Positions 26,135-36,054 of a DNA stretch of 64,000 nt are shown in pieces. A program made the position numbers and the translations under genes. The first letter of the stretch is position 1. Each line of letters starts with the position of its first letter. The notes under the pieces were generated by a model. The model saw only the letters and a program-made list of their open reading frames with translations, ran no database searches and was not told the origin of the DNA. Origin of the DNA: Pictodentalium vernedei (lineage: Eukaryota > Mollusca > Scaphopoda > Dentaliida > Dentaliidae); NCBI GenBank assembly GCA_031216915.1, contig CM062290.1, positions 253,958,581 through 254,022,580 on the forward strand, written 5' to 3'.

Positions 26135-26874
26135 TTAATGTTTCCTTGAAATACAAGATTGCGAATATTCTCTACTGCACTTAATAAATAGCCCTTGTGA
26201 CAAACTAAAAGAGTACATGCACTGACACTGTTTTATTACCACCAATACCAATGCATTTCTTCTCCGTTATGTCAGTGGTGAGACCCTTAATTTCAGCTGT
26301 CCATGTGGGCTCAATTTGAGCATTGTGCAAATGCGAACAACATGTTGATAGTACACTTGCCTTCAATCAATGCTAGCCCCTCGTGTGCCGGTTTAGTAAG
26401 TTAGGAAATTAGGTAGTAGATAGCTGGCGCAGGATGGTTCTCTCCGTGCATTCCATCCTCTTTCAATCGACACAATACAAATCAGGTTAAACAGTAGACC
26501 AAAGTTCAAAAAATCATTAACGCATAAAGCTATAAGTACTTATTCCAGCCCAAACTTCAAGTGCGACAACCCAGCCACTCCCGATTGTATCAGCCATCAA
26601 AACCCTCTGGTATCTCCTCATCCTCCCAGCATTTGACCTATTGATTCCATCTATCTGCATGATTCATAGACAAACTATCAGATATTTCTGCCTTTGAAAA
26701 GAATTTTCGTTACACTGATGCCAAACCGAGTTGATACATTTTTTACGGGAATGGCAGGAAAATAGCCTTTTAGGCTGTGACATTTCCATGCTGTATATCA
26801 CGTTATGTTCTTGTAGTTTGTAATGTTGTGTTGATGTCAATGTACTAGTATACTGCTGAATAAAGATATATATA

Positions 26875-27596
26875 TATAACTTCGTCAAATTGCCGTCACG
26901 CTCGGAAGTTTACTTCCTTCTAAGCAGCTTTCATTTTTTACTAATTGTTATTCCGTTATGTTAAGTGCCGTACCAATGTGTATCGCGTCATGGGAACGTA
27001 AACTTTAGCGTCATGCAGATCCTAATTGTTGAATGGGAATTATAAAATTGATTGAGATACGCGTACATCGTACAGATCGATTCATTATTTGGCAAGTGGC
27101 CGCCTAGCTCCTAATCACGAACCCGTCTATAAAATCGCCGATACATATATATCCGTTATAGATACACGTATCTATTATTATCTGTAAGACGTACACGTAT
27201 CTATACGCGTACGTCTTACAGATAATACACGTACGTCTTATACGCGTACATCTTATAACAGATAACATGGAGAGACGAACGCGTAGGCAACGTTATATAT
27301 ATGTTCGCTTTCTATATGAACGCCATTCAGGCGATTTTATAGACGGGTTCGTGATTAGGAGCTAGGCGGCCACATGCCAAATAATAAATCGATCTGTAAG
27401 ACGTACGCGTATCTCAATCAATTTTATAATTCCCATTCAACAATTAGGATCTGCGTGATGCTAAAGTTTACGTTCCCAAGACGCGATACACATTGGTACG
27501 GCACTTAACGTAACGGAATAACAATTAGTCAAAAATGAAAGCCGCTTAGAAGGAAGTAAACTTCCGAGCATGCCGGCAATTTGACGAAGTTATATA
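26875..27596. mobile_element. Foldback element sharing its ends with the neighbouring PLE
   Basis: The first ~268 bp (beginning TATAACTTCGTCAAATTGCC) are repeated in inverse orientation at 27329-27596, with few mismatches. The ~185-bp centre holds short repeats of ACGCGTACGTCTTACAGATA type. The element sits in a TA-repeat, which hides the target duplication. The same 268-bp end recurs in direct orientation at 27629, as the left end of the PLE composite. No ORF: it is a non-autonomous derivative built from that element's end. Confidence 0.88.
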
Positions 27597-27628
27597 AAAT
27601 ATTTGATGAAGTGTGTATATATATATAT

Positions 27629-28440
27629 ATATAACTTCGTCAAATTGCCGTCATGCTCGGAAGTTTACTTCCTTCTAAGCGGCTTTCATTTTTGACTAAT
27701 ACTTATTCCGTTACGTTAAGTGCCGTACCAATGTGTATCGCGTCATGGGAACGTAAAATTTAGCGTCACGCTGATCCTAATTGTTGAATGGGAATTATAA
27801 AATTGACTGTGATACGCGTACGTCTTACAGATCGATTTATTATTTGGCAAGTGGATGCCTAGCTCCTAATCACGAACCCGTCTATAAAATCGCCGATGCA
27901 TGTCTTCCTTGGGTGGCAACAAGTAAAGATATGTTCCGCATTACACGTTGTTCACCTTCTTTAATTGTAAATTATGGACAAACAAGACCGTATCATATCT
28001 TCCTAAGGTGGTAACGAGTGGAGATATATTCCGCGTTATCTCGCGCATTTTTTTGTTCTCAGCCTTAGAATTAGAAACATTCAATCATTTATCTCAACCT
28101 CGCCCTGGTAACAGAGGCAGAAGCGAGTTCGCATGCAGTATTCACACATTCAGCCATTCCTTGACCCGAATAGTTTACACACGTTGTTCTCCATATTCAA
28201 GTGTATTGCTTATAAAACCACTGTATCATATCTCCGTTGGGTGGTAAAGATATGTTCCCCGTTTCATGTTGTTCCCCGTATCCGAGTCTATTACGCGCAA
28301 AATAACCGTATCATATCTTCCTTGGGTGGCAACAAGTAAAGATATGTTCCGCGTTATTACGTAAAAAGCAAATATGAATTAGACACTATTTCAAAAACCT
28401 CGCCCTGGTAACAGAGGCAGAGGCAAGTAAGTTCGTATAC
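27629..28440. repeat. PLE terminal repeat with repeated 50-60-bp submotifs
   Basis: After the 268-bp terminus, a motif of the form ATATCTTCCTTGGGTGGCAA and then AGATATGTTCCGCGTTA recurs near 27901, 27986, 28226 and 28309. A second motif, CCTCGCCCTGGTAACAGAGG, occurs near 28099 and 28398. A shorter version of the whole zone, with only one copy of each motif, forms the 5' end of the direct copy at 29566-29745. Confidence 0.8.
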
Positions 28441-29565
28441 CGTATTCACACATCCAACCACTCCGCGCGCCTCCATATCTCCGCCCCAGTACCCAAACTG
28501 CGTCAATCAGACATCAATACCGCTGATGGAAAATATAATTTTTTATACCCTCCTTGCGTAGTAATACCCTCCCCCACCCCGCCCGATCCTTCCAGGGTGT
28601 GTAAATGTCTTGTCCCAACCCACTATTGCAGCATATATATGCCCTCCACCACTGATCTAAGTGCAGTCCCTCCTATAATGTCTACACTGACAATCGTAGG
28701 CTAGGGTTCCATACCCCCCCCCCCCCCACACACACACACACACACACCACATACACATGATGTACGCACTGACATGTACCAAATGATCATAACATATACA
28801 CGCTATGTCCAACACCAATGCGTGCGTGTTTAGGTGTAATTGCTCTGTACACTAATTTTTGTCCTCCCCCCCCCCCCCCCCCCGTTCAGCAAGTTTATAA
28901 ATGAGAATATTTGGAATTATTCTTGTCTATTGAGCCCATTGGGTTCTAGTGTTTGAAGTTTGTTAATCCAAAATGCTTCACGACCCCTCCTGTAAGCTGT
29001 ATTTTGTTTATTAATTTGTTCAATCCCAATAATCTTAAAATCGTTTATACTATGGTTTTTGGTCAGAAAATGATGTGGTATCGGTTCATCCATAACCTCA
29101 AGTTTTATTCTACTCAGGTGGTTTTGCATTCTCTCATACAATTTTGTCCCCGTCTCTCCCACGTACACGACTTCATTGCACTTGTCGCAGAAAATCCCAT
29201 ATATCACATTCCTGGACATGCAGGTGATTTTTTTGCCTATGTGGTAGGCCGTCCCGTTCTTGTCTGCGAATTGTTTTGTTTGGAGCATAAACCCACAGAT
29301 TGCACATTTTCTCTCGCATCTATCAGATCCCGTCCCTTGATTGTTGAACATTTTATTATGCTTGCTGTGGACTATGATATCTCCCAAATTTTTCAGTCTT
29401 TTGTACGAAATCAGGGGAGGTTTTTCGAATGCCAACTTCATGCGTTTTGAGCGGTGTAAAATGGGCATCCGTTCCCGCGTTATTTTCCCGATGTCGGGGA
29501 GGCGCCGCGAGTATGTGACCACAAACGGGACTCTTCGCCGGTTGAATTGTTGGATCGTTTTTCAA
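28304..29565 (-). mobile_element. Inverted, 5'-truncated PLE copy
   Basis: Reverse complement of 32137-33416 with very few differences, including the poly-C/poly-G runs and the CA/GT microsatellite. It begins, read on the minus strand, in the middle of the RT-EN ORF and continues through the GIY-YIG domain and 3' tail. With the direct copy it makes a hairpin-like structure with 1.26-kb arms around a 2.57-kb centre. Confidence 0.92.
28917..29522 (-). pseudogene. PLE GIY-YIG endonuclease domain, truncated copy
   Basis: A 201-codon open stretch. It has CERKCAICGFML (a CxxxCxxC cysteine cluster), VIYGIFCDKCNEVVYVGETG (the GIY-YIG core) and RGREAFWINKLQTLEP near the end (the catalytic Glu region). 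It matches the domain at 32263-32805 almost residue for residue: one visible difference, FCDKC against FCNKC. It has lost everything upstream, so it can encode no complete PLE protein. Confidence 0.88.
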
Positions 29566-29745
29566 TTATTTGGCAAGTGGATGCCTAGCTCCTAATCACG
29601 AACCCGTCTATAAAATCGCCGATGCATGTCTTCCTTGGGTGGCAACAAGTAAAGATATGTTCCGCGTTATTACGTAAAAAGCAAATATGAATTAGACACT
29701 ATTTCAAAAACCTCGCCCTGGTAACAGAGGCAGAGGCAAGTAAGT
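29566..29745. repeat. 5' terminal repeat of the direct PLE copy
   Basis: Starts TTATTTGGCAAGTGGATGCC, inside the shared terminus (equivalent of 27838), passes through one copy of the subterminal motif and ends GAGGCAAGTAAG. The reverse complement of its inner part forms the 3' end of the same copy at 33290-33416. The direct copy therefore has inverted, not direct, terminal repeats. Confidence 0.8.
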
Positions 29746-29842
29746 AAGAGGTACCGACCTACCTGGAAAGAATGTATCGCTGTTGGAAATAAATAATGTG
29801 TTAAAAGTATTAGGAATAAAATTACAGAAGAAACTTCCCCAG
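29740..29842 (+). other. Probable intron in the PLE leader
   Basis: A strong donor (CAA|GTAAGT at 29740) lies at the end of the 5' terminal repeat, and CTTCCCCAG ends at 29842, just before the OTU frame. The 103-nt length suits a small animal intron. PLEs, unlike most retroelements, are known to retain introns, including one near the 5' end of Penelope itself. Transcript data would be needed to confirm it. Confidence 0.4.
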
Positions 29843-30395
29843 CCACACTGATATCGCAACACACGACATTGAACTGAGAAGGCAAGGGTTTGGATTGCAA
29901 AATGTTAGAGCTGATGGGAATTGCTTTTATAGATGCATCAGCAAAATCTGTACAGGCGATGAAGAATATCATCATGTAATACGGAAACGAGTAATGGAGT
30001 ATGTGGAACATCACGCGAAAATAATGTCTAAATATATAGATGGGCCGGTATCAGGATTCATTAGAAAGAGATCAAAAACGAATGGTAGTATTGAGAGCTG
30101 GGCAACAGATGAGGATATAATAGGTTTGGTGAATATGCTGGGAATAGGGATTCATGTATATTGTAAGTATGGTCAAAATTACAGGTGGGTGCGATTCGAA
30201 CCTGAAAAACAGGTGAGTACAAATGAATTAAATTTCTATCTCTTTTTGAATGATTCTCATTTTAAGGTTGCACAAATGATTGGAAGTATGAAAAAGACAA
30301 ATGGGCCTAAAACAATCAAATACAAATACTTGCAGTCACAAAATATTTCTGCGTTCCGTAGGGATGAACCAAAACTGAATCCCCGGGGTTATTAA
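29820..30395 (+). CDS. PLE ORF1: OTU-type cysteine protease
   Basis: The frame is open from 29820 to TAA at 30393-30395. It reads GFGLQNVRADGNCFYRCIS, the OTU catalytic Cys box (DGNC, Cys codon 29922-29924), then a helical stretch with DEEYHHVIRKRVMEYV. An aromatic-His box NDSHFKVAQM follows, with its His codon at 30258-30260. That is the normal order and spacing (about 110 residues) of OTU deubiquitinases. No ATG precedes the Cys box in frame (29895 is TTG), so translation must begin in a spliced leader exon, at a non-ATG codon, or the copy is damaged. OTU domains would cleave ubiquitin or ubiquitin-like chains. In mobile elements they are known from some Helitrons and retroelements. It lies 140 bp upstream of the RT ORF, same strand, inside the PLE's ends. 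Confidence 0.82.
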   Translation, partial: NYRRNFPSHTDIATHDIELRRQGFGLQNVRADGNCFYRCISKICTGDEEYHHVIRKRVMEYVEHHAKIMSKYIDGPVSGFIRKRSKTNGSIESWATDEDIIGLVNMLGIGIHVYCKYGQNYRWVRFEPEKQVSTNELNFYLFLNDSHFKVAQMIGSMKKTNGPKTIKYKYLQSQNISAFRRDEPKLNPRGY

Positions 30396-30520
30396 AAAAA
30401 AATTACCGACAAAAAGCCTGAGAAACCCTCCAAAAAGGACGAATCTGTGAATCCCCGGGGTTATACAACAAAAATTACCCACAAAAAGTCTGAGAAACCC
30501 TCCATAAAGGATGAATCTGT
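30377..30520 (+). repeat. 72-bp tandem duplication between the two PLE ORFs
   Basis: GAATCCCCGGGGTTAT starts at 30377 and 30449, and each copy continues AAAATTACC.ACAAAAAG and GAGAAACCCTCC. The stop codon of ORF1 lies in the first copy. Confidence 0.9.
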
Positions 30521-30534
30521 AGGAAGTTAAGGAT

Positions 30535-31194
30535 ATGAGCGATGATCAAAATAACATGTATGTAGATATAAAGAGTAAAATTCTGCACAACGAAACTAAA
30601 ATAAATCAGCAAAATAACGTGTTTAATTTATCCGGTAAGAAACTAACAAAACACCAAAGAACATTACTTAAAAGGGGTCTCAAGTTTGTCCCAACGGAAA
30701 GAACTTTGGATATGGCGAACCTTATCGTTGAGATAAAAGAATGGGAGCGAAGAATGCGACTATGTGAGTATTTCCTAGACAATAAACAGCAATATATTAA
30801 TGATAAATTTAAAGAGCGTAACCCGTGGACCCCTAAAGAAGGTAGAGATAAGCACCTTGACCTTTATTTAGAGATAGTACGGGAAGATATTTTGAAGGGC
30901 ATAAAAAAACGCGTGCGAAACAACATAACAAAAATGGAGGAGAAGGCTCTGGGGGAGTTGTTAAATGATAATACAATAGTCGTGCGACTAGCCGATAAAG
31001 GGTCTGGAATAACCGTTTTGGATGCAAGTAAATATGAAAATGAGATCTTGATGGAGTTGGGGGACCAAACAACATACAAAGAAGTACCTGTAAATCTGAC
31101 AGAGAAAATAACAAACAAGATTAAAAGCCAACTAAAAAAACTAGAAAAAAAACAAACTGATAGACAAAAAAGTATTAGCGTACATGATACCTAA
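30535..31194 (+). pseudogene. PLE ORF2, N-terminal region
   Basis: Opens with ATG at 30535. LSGKKLTKHQRTLLKRGLKF then VPTERTLD is the conserved PLE block before the RT, followed by a basic, helical region and VRLADKGSGITVLDASKYEN, the DKG block that starts the PLE RT. The frame closes at 31192-31194, while the similarity continues in another frame. The N-terminal half looks well kept. Confidence 0.85.
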
Positions 31195-32262
31195 GCAGCC
31201 ACAGGCTGGAAGAGTAAAAGGTAACCCCAAAATGCATAAAAATGAAGCCCCTTTAAGAACAATAATTTCGGGAATAAACCACCCAACAGAGAAAATAGCA
31301 GAAGTGATGGAGTCTGAATTAAAACAACACGTTGAGTCATTACCATCCTACATACGCGACACCACACATTTCTTGAACAGACTGGACAGTATACCCCAAC
31401 CACTCCCTGAAAACAGCATAATGTACTGTATGGGACGTCAAGAAACTATATCCAAGCGTCCCACGTAATGAAGGTATATTAGCATGTAAAAAAGCACTAG
31501 AAAACTCTACAAGAAAATTATTCCCAACAGAGATAGGTCTTAAACTAATAGAAACTGTTTTGGACAACAACAATTTTTCATTTAAAGGAAGACATTATCT
31601 ACAAACCGACGGCGTTGCAATAGGTTCGCGATTAGGGATGAATTATGCGTGCACATATATGGGTGAATGGGAAGAGAAACTGTCAAAAGCATCGAAGTTA
31701 CACCCCCTTGAACAGGTACGGTACGTTGATGATATCTGGGGAGTATGGACGCATGGGTTGGAGTCTCTGAAACAATATCATTCTTTGGCAAATACGATAC
31801 ACCCAAGAATACAGGTCGATTTAAGGTGGTCTGAAAATGAGATAGAATTCTTAGACACGGTAGTCAAAATTGAAGACGGATTTCTTAAAACCGGTTTATA
31901 TACAAAACCCACGGACACGCATCAATACCTACACGCAAAGTCAGATCACCCAATCAACACTAAAAGAGCGATACCATATGGAATAGCTTCAAGAGTAAAA
32001 AGAATATGTTCCGATAATGCTGAATATGAATGCCACAAAAATAATATAAAACAGCACCTGCATGCCAGAGGTTACGACGAAAAGTTTGTAAGCGAACAAC
32101 TAGAAAAGGTCGATCAAATCGAGCACAAACAGTTACTTGAAAAACGATCCAACAATTCAACCGGCGAAAGAGTCCCGTTTGTGGTCACATACTCGCGGCG
32201 CCTCCCCGACATCGGGAAAATAACGCGGGAACGGATGCCCATTTTACACCGCTCAAAAACGC
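31184..32262 (+). pseudogene. PLE ORF2, reverse transcriptase core
   Basis: The region reads GRVKGNPKMHKNEAPLRTII and SGINHPTEKIAEVMESEL (RT motifs with the PLE-typical PKMHK and R-I-S-G), then LQTDGVAIGSRLGMNYACTY and the catalytic box VRYVDDIWGVW (31719-31751). PTDTHQYLHAKSDHP and GERVPFVVTYSRRLP are typical of the PLE thumb and the link to the endonuclease. YVDD and this linker place it in the canonical GIY-YIG-bearing PLE group related to telomerase RT. The RT is spread over more than one frame. Confidence 0.88.
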
Positions 32263-32805
32263 ATGAAGTTGGCATTCGAAAAACCTCCCCTGATTTCGTA
32301 CAAAAGACTGAAAAATTTGGGAGATATTATAGTCCACAGCAAGCATAATAAAATGTTCAACAATCAAGGGACGGGATCTGATAGATGCGAGAGAAAATGT
32401 GCAATCTGTGGGTTTATGCTCCAAACAAAACAATTCGCAGACAAGAACGGGACGGCCTACCACATAGGCAAAAAAATCACCTGCATGTCCAGGAATGTGA
32501 TATATGGGATTTTCTGCAACAAGTGCAATGAAGTCGTGTACGTGGGAGAGACGGGGACAAAATTGTATGAGAGAATGCAAAACCACCTGAGTAGAATAAA
32601 ACTTGAGGTTATGGATGAACCGATACCACATCATTTTCTGACCAAAAACCATAGTATAAACGATTTTAAGATTATTGGGATTGAACAAATTAATAAACAA
32701 AATACAGCTTACAGGAGGGGTCGTGAAGCATTTTGGATTAACAAACTTCAAACACTAGAACCCAATGGGCTCAATAGACAAGAATACAAATATTCTCATT
32801 TATAA
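32263..32805 (+). pseudogene. PLE ORF2, C-terminal GIY-YIG endonuclease
   Basis: CERKCAICGFML cysteine cluster, then VIYGIFCNKCNEVVYVGETG, KLYERMQNHLSRIK and RGREAFWINKLQTLEPNGLN. These are the GIY, YVG, Arg-helix and Glu elements in order. It nicks target DNA for integration in this family. The endonuclease lies C-terminal to the RT, as in canonical PLEs rather than in those with an N-terminal one. The stop follows at 32803-32805. A G run (32817-32843) begins right after. Confidence 0.88.
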
Positions 32806-33416
32806 ACTTGCTGAACGGGGGGGGGGGGGGGGGGGGGGGGGGGACAAAAATTAGTGTGCAGAGCAATTACACCTAAACACGCACGCATTGGTGTTGGACA
32901 TAGCGTGTATATGTTGCGAGATTATGATCATTTGGTACATGTCAGTGCGTACATCATGTGTATGTGGTGTGTGTGTGTGTGTGTGGGGGGGGGGGGGGGG
33001 TATGGAACCCTAGCCTACGATTGTCAGTGTAGACATTATAGGAGGGACTGCACTTAGATCAGTGGTGGAGGGCATATATATGCTGCAATAGTGGGTTGGG
33101 ACAAGACATTTACACACCCTGGAAGGATCGGGCGGGGTGGGGGAGGGTAATTACTACGCAAGGAGGGTATAAAAAAATTATATTTTCCATCAGCGGTATT
33201 GATGTCTGATTGACGCGGTTTGGGTACTGGGGCGGAGATATGGAGGCGGCGCGGAGTGGTTGGATGTGTGAATACGGTATACGAACTTACTTGCCTCTGC
33301 CTCTGTTACCAGGGCGAGGTTTTTGAAATAGTGTCTAATTCATATTTGCTTTTTTACGTAATAACGCGGAACATATCTTTACTTGTTGCCACCCCAAGGA
33401 AGATATGATACGGTTT
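32806..33416 (+). repeat. PLE 3' tail and inverted terminal repeat
   Basis: Contains a 27-nt G run, a GT/G microsatellite (32966-33000) and, from 33290, the reverse complement of the 5' terminal repeat. It stops at the assembly gap in the middle of the repeated submotif, so ~0.7 kb of terminal repeat (the inverse of 27629-28304) may be missing. Confidence 0.85.
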
Positions 33417-33516
33417 NNNNNNNNNNNNNNNNNNNNNNNNNNNNNNNNNNNNNNNNNNNNNNNNNNNNNNNNNNNNNNNNNNNNNNNNNNNNNNNNNNNN
33501 NNNNNNNNNNNNNNNN
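33417..33516. other. Assembly gap (100 N)
   Basis: Exactly 100 Ns, the usual placeholder for unknown size. It falls at the right arm of a long inverted repeat, a common cause of broken assembly. Confidence 0.97.
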
Positions 33517-33623
33517 CCTCCCCCCACCTTGTCGGAGATATGCTGGCGCCACCCCTGGCTTGCTGTTGGCACTTTGTTGGCTAATTTGCAAGTAGATATG
33601 GTCTGGCGAACATTTACCCCCTC

Positions 33624-33654
<31 letters not shown>

Positions 33655-34411
33655 ACAAACACCACCAAAAAGGCATGGGGCAGAGGAAAGCTATATTTCA
33701 TTTTTTTTGCAGGTCAATACGCACACATTTACATACACGCTCATTGTTATTGATATCTTATTTTTAGTATTATTCGATGAAAGTCGGAAGCGTGGGTTAG
33801 GCTGACGCATAACCATGATCTTTTGGGGAGGTTGTACGTCATGACAAGTTAATGCCCTTAATCAGCTGTAGAAACTTTATACATTCACATTGTTTAATTT
33901 AAATAAATGGGATGACATACAATCTCAGTCCAACCTGGTCTTATATTTAAGTTTAGATCTTAACATGGGTCGACAGTCAAATGTAATTGTTTGATATTGA
34001 ATTGTAACATTTGTATGTTATATATTTATCCCCCCCCCCCCCTCTGAAAGTATTATTATATACAATTAACGGAACATTCAGGCACTCTAATGAGCAACTT
34101 AGGGTACATGGCAAACGATTTCATTCTTCTCATGTTGCCTAGATATGGCTTAAATGGTATGTATTTGGTGATAATAAACTGCGCGTAAATGTCATTTGAA
34201 CCGAATTCAACCGTTCAACTGCCAATCACGAACAATTTTATTTTTGTTCTGTTGCTTTATATATATAGTTATTTGTTAGCAGATACATTTGACAATATTG
34301 AGATCAGCTGTGGTTGAGAAAAAAAAGTGTCATGGTTTTGGAATACGAGGTACAATCACGTTAGGGGTTGATTGTGACATGGATGTTTTAACCCACACAT
34401 GAGCACTCAAC
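33517..34411. other. Non-coding stretch, no gene seen
   Basis: Holds a C run with CA repeats (33618-33656), a second C run (34029-34042) and AT-rich DNA. I see no ORF, inverted repeat or family motif that I can name. Confidence 0.6.
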
Positions 34412-35170
34412 GAATTGGCGAATAGCCCAGAAGCGAATGGCAAATATCTTCCAGCGATTCGCGAATGGCGATCGACAACTACGAGAGTCGTCATTCGCCA
34501 ATAGTCAAATTTATACCGCTTTTCGCCATTCGCTCGTCTCTAAATTCCATTTGTCATTCGCTAATCGCCAATCGCTATTAGCCAGGCGCAAATGACAAAT
34601 TAATCGCCAATCGCCATTTGTAACTCACCAATCGCCGATAACAAAAAATGCCATTCGCTTCGCCAATCGCCAATCAGCGAACAACCAACCATCACGCTCG
34701 TCTCAAGCCTGCTGAGAATAAAAATGGCGGAATTTTCACAATAACGTCCGTTTCTGGCGAATGGCAATTTGCTACAAGCATTTCAGACAAAAGGCTGATA
34801 AATTGCGATTGGCAATCAAAAAGTGACGGCTGGTATGATAACATTGATGAGCAAGAAAAAAAAAATGACGGTTAGCAATTAATTATTGGCGATTGGCATC
34901 GTTGCAGGGTCCAAATACCAGTTAGCGATTAGCGATTGACGACAAAAACAGTTAGCGATTAGCGATTGACGACAAAAACAGTTAGCGATTGGCGATTGAC
35001 GAATGGCGATTAGCTTGTCTGTAGAGCCTAAAAAAAGCGTTCGGCGACTAGCGAATGGCTAGTGACGTGTCCGTTAGGGCGCACGTAACTTGCGATTGGC
35101 GAATGGCGATCGGATTGACAACTGGCGATTGACGACAGAATTGGCGACTGGCAATTGGCGAATGGCGTGT
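34412..35170. repeat. Degenerate heptamer array, GCGATTG / GCGAATG, in three blocks of alternating orientation
   Basis: Dozens of copies of GCGATTG, GCGAATG, GCGATTA and their complements fill the stretch. Block 1 (34412-34475) reads GCGAATGG, block 2 (34489-34690) reads CGCCATTCGC / CGCCAATCGC, that is the other strand, and block 3 (34752-35166) returns to GCGATTGGCGAATGGC. A cleaner 30-bp tandem (GTTAGCGATTAGCGATTGAC then GACAAAAACA) repeats near 34921, 34951 and 34981. Confidence 0.8.
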
Positions 35171-35189
35171 CCGCTAGGGGTTTCCATAG

Positions 35190-35500
35190 AAATGCGATTT
35201 GATTCGACATTATTTTGGGCATTCGATCCGATTCGATTAGACCCGGTGACAGAATAATAGTTTGAGGTTCCGCTTCCGAAACTACTGTGATTTTTTTCAG
35301 GAATATTCCGATTTTGATTGAATTGTGCAAACGGACGAGTCGCCGTAAAATAAAACGTTTGAGTGGGGTCTGATAATATTTACGATTGTAAGAAGGTGCA
35401 CTATTTTCAACATGAAGATATTCAATTCGATTCGAAATCTTTTGGCTGATTCGATTCGAGACTGTACTCGACCCGAACAAGATGTTAACTCGAATGAAAA
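35190..35500. repeat. GATTCGATT-rich stretch
   Basis: Motifs such as ATTCGATCCGATTCGATTAG, CAATTCGATTCGAAAT and GATTCGATTCGAGACTG recur on one strand. The pattern resembles ends of hAT-type MITEs, but I cannot place ends or a target duplication. Confidence 0.35.
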
Positions 35501-35631
35501 CACCATACATTCCGAAAAAAAAAATAGACGAAGTCCCGGGAAGTGCTCGAAAATCCTGCAGTTCTAAACGTCCGTTGAAAGTCCCGAATTTGTTTCTTTC
35601 ATCCAGGGGCCAATACTATAGAACTTTTACA

Positions 35632-35821
35632 ATTGTATTTTCTCGAATTGTATTTTCTAGTTATGCCTTTAAATGGGTTGAAATGAACCATTGGCATTTT
35701 CAAAGATGTGTCAATTTGCCAGTTGGCAAATTGCCATATCTTTTAAAATGTTAATGATTTATTTTAGTCAGTTATATCAATAGGTAGTAATACAATTCTA
35801 TAAAATACAATTGTAAAAGTT
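35632..35821. mobile_element. Small inverted-repeat element (MITE-like)
   Basis: AACTTTTACAATTGTATTTT at 35632 recurs inverted at 35802-35821, perfect over 20 bp and imperfect for a further ~13 bp (GAATTGTATT). 190 bp in all, no ORF, target duplication not clear. Confidence 0.7.
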
Positions 35822-36054
35822 GAAAAGTATTTTGACCGAATCCTGGTTATACTTTTGGATCACACTTCAACGTGTGGATGCTTGACTAGTACTTCACGCT
35901 AGACACACTGCATTTCCAGACACCTAGTTTGTGCTTCAGCTTTAAGTCGGGGGGGGGGGGGGGGGACATTTGAAATGACTTCATCAGTCGTGTGGTCATT
36001 GACCGCATGAGTTATCATGGCAGCGCTTGTATAATGATATTACCATGTTAAATG

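Larger units (their letters stand above)
1..26868. repeat. Tandem array of ~4.57-kb units, at least five copies
   Basis: The string CAACCGAAACC/CAACCGTAACC recurs at 1, 4568, 7085, 10433 and 14998 and the sequence after it is the same each time apart from scattered substitutions, so the region is a head-to-tail array. Full spacing is 4567 and 4565 bp. The array enters from the left edge and stops near 26868, where unit 5 gives way to a foldback element in a TA-repeat. Each full unit holds, in order, an exon-like block, a poly-C/CA microsatellite, a tRNA-like stretch, two related ~130-bp blocks (near 2995 and 3510 in unit 1) and an AATAAA followed by TA repeats. No long ORF runs through it. 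Confidence 0.93.
14998..26868. repeat. Array unit 5, split by two transposon insertions
   Basis: The copy runs 14998-17414, is interrupted by a LINE, resumes at 22660-23025, is interrupted by a TTAA-flanked element, and resumes at 26135-26868. Removing both insertions and one copy of each target duplication restores the order seen in units 1 and 4. It ends at the AATAAAGATATATA tail. The last ~1.07 kb of the unit is absent, because a foldback element begins in the TA repeat and unrelated DNA follows it. Confidence 0.88.
27629..33416 (+). mobile_element. Penelope-like element (PLE) composite with inverted terminal repeats
   Basis: The left end repeats the 268-bp terminus of the foldback element. 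Then come a subterminal repeat zone (27895-28440), an inverted 5'-truncated copy (28304-29565) and a longer direct copy (29566-33416) with OTU, RT and GIY-YIG coding parts. The 3' end of the direct copy is the reverse complement of 28304-28870 and runs into the assembly gap at 33417. PLEs are known to insert as tandem and inverted partial copies with LTR-like ends. The coding region of the direct copy is spread over several frames (about three breaks), so it is not intact as assembled. Confidence 0.88.

Noticed and set aside
27629-29745. Hammerhead ribozyme in the PLE terminal repeats
   Set aside because: Such ribozymes are known in many PLE terminal repeats, but I could not find a CTGANGA...GAAA core with suitable stems on either strand. 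A structure-profile scan could still find a diverged one.
33354-33701. Coding frames across the gap
   Set aside because: They run through 100 Ns and poly-C/CA runs. Translation there means nothing.
34412-35170. CRISPR-like array
   Set aside because: Repeats are contiguous heptamers without unique spacers, and the DNA is eukaryotic.
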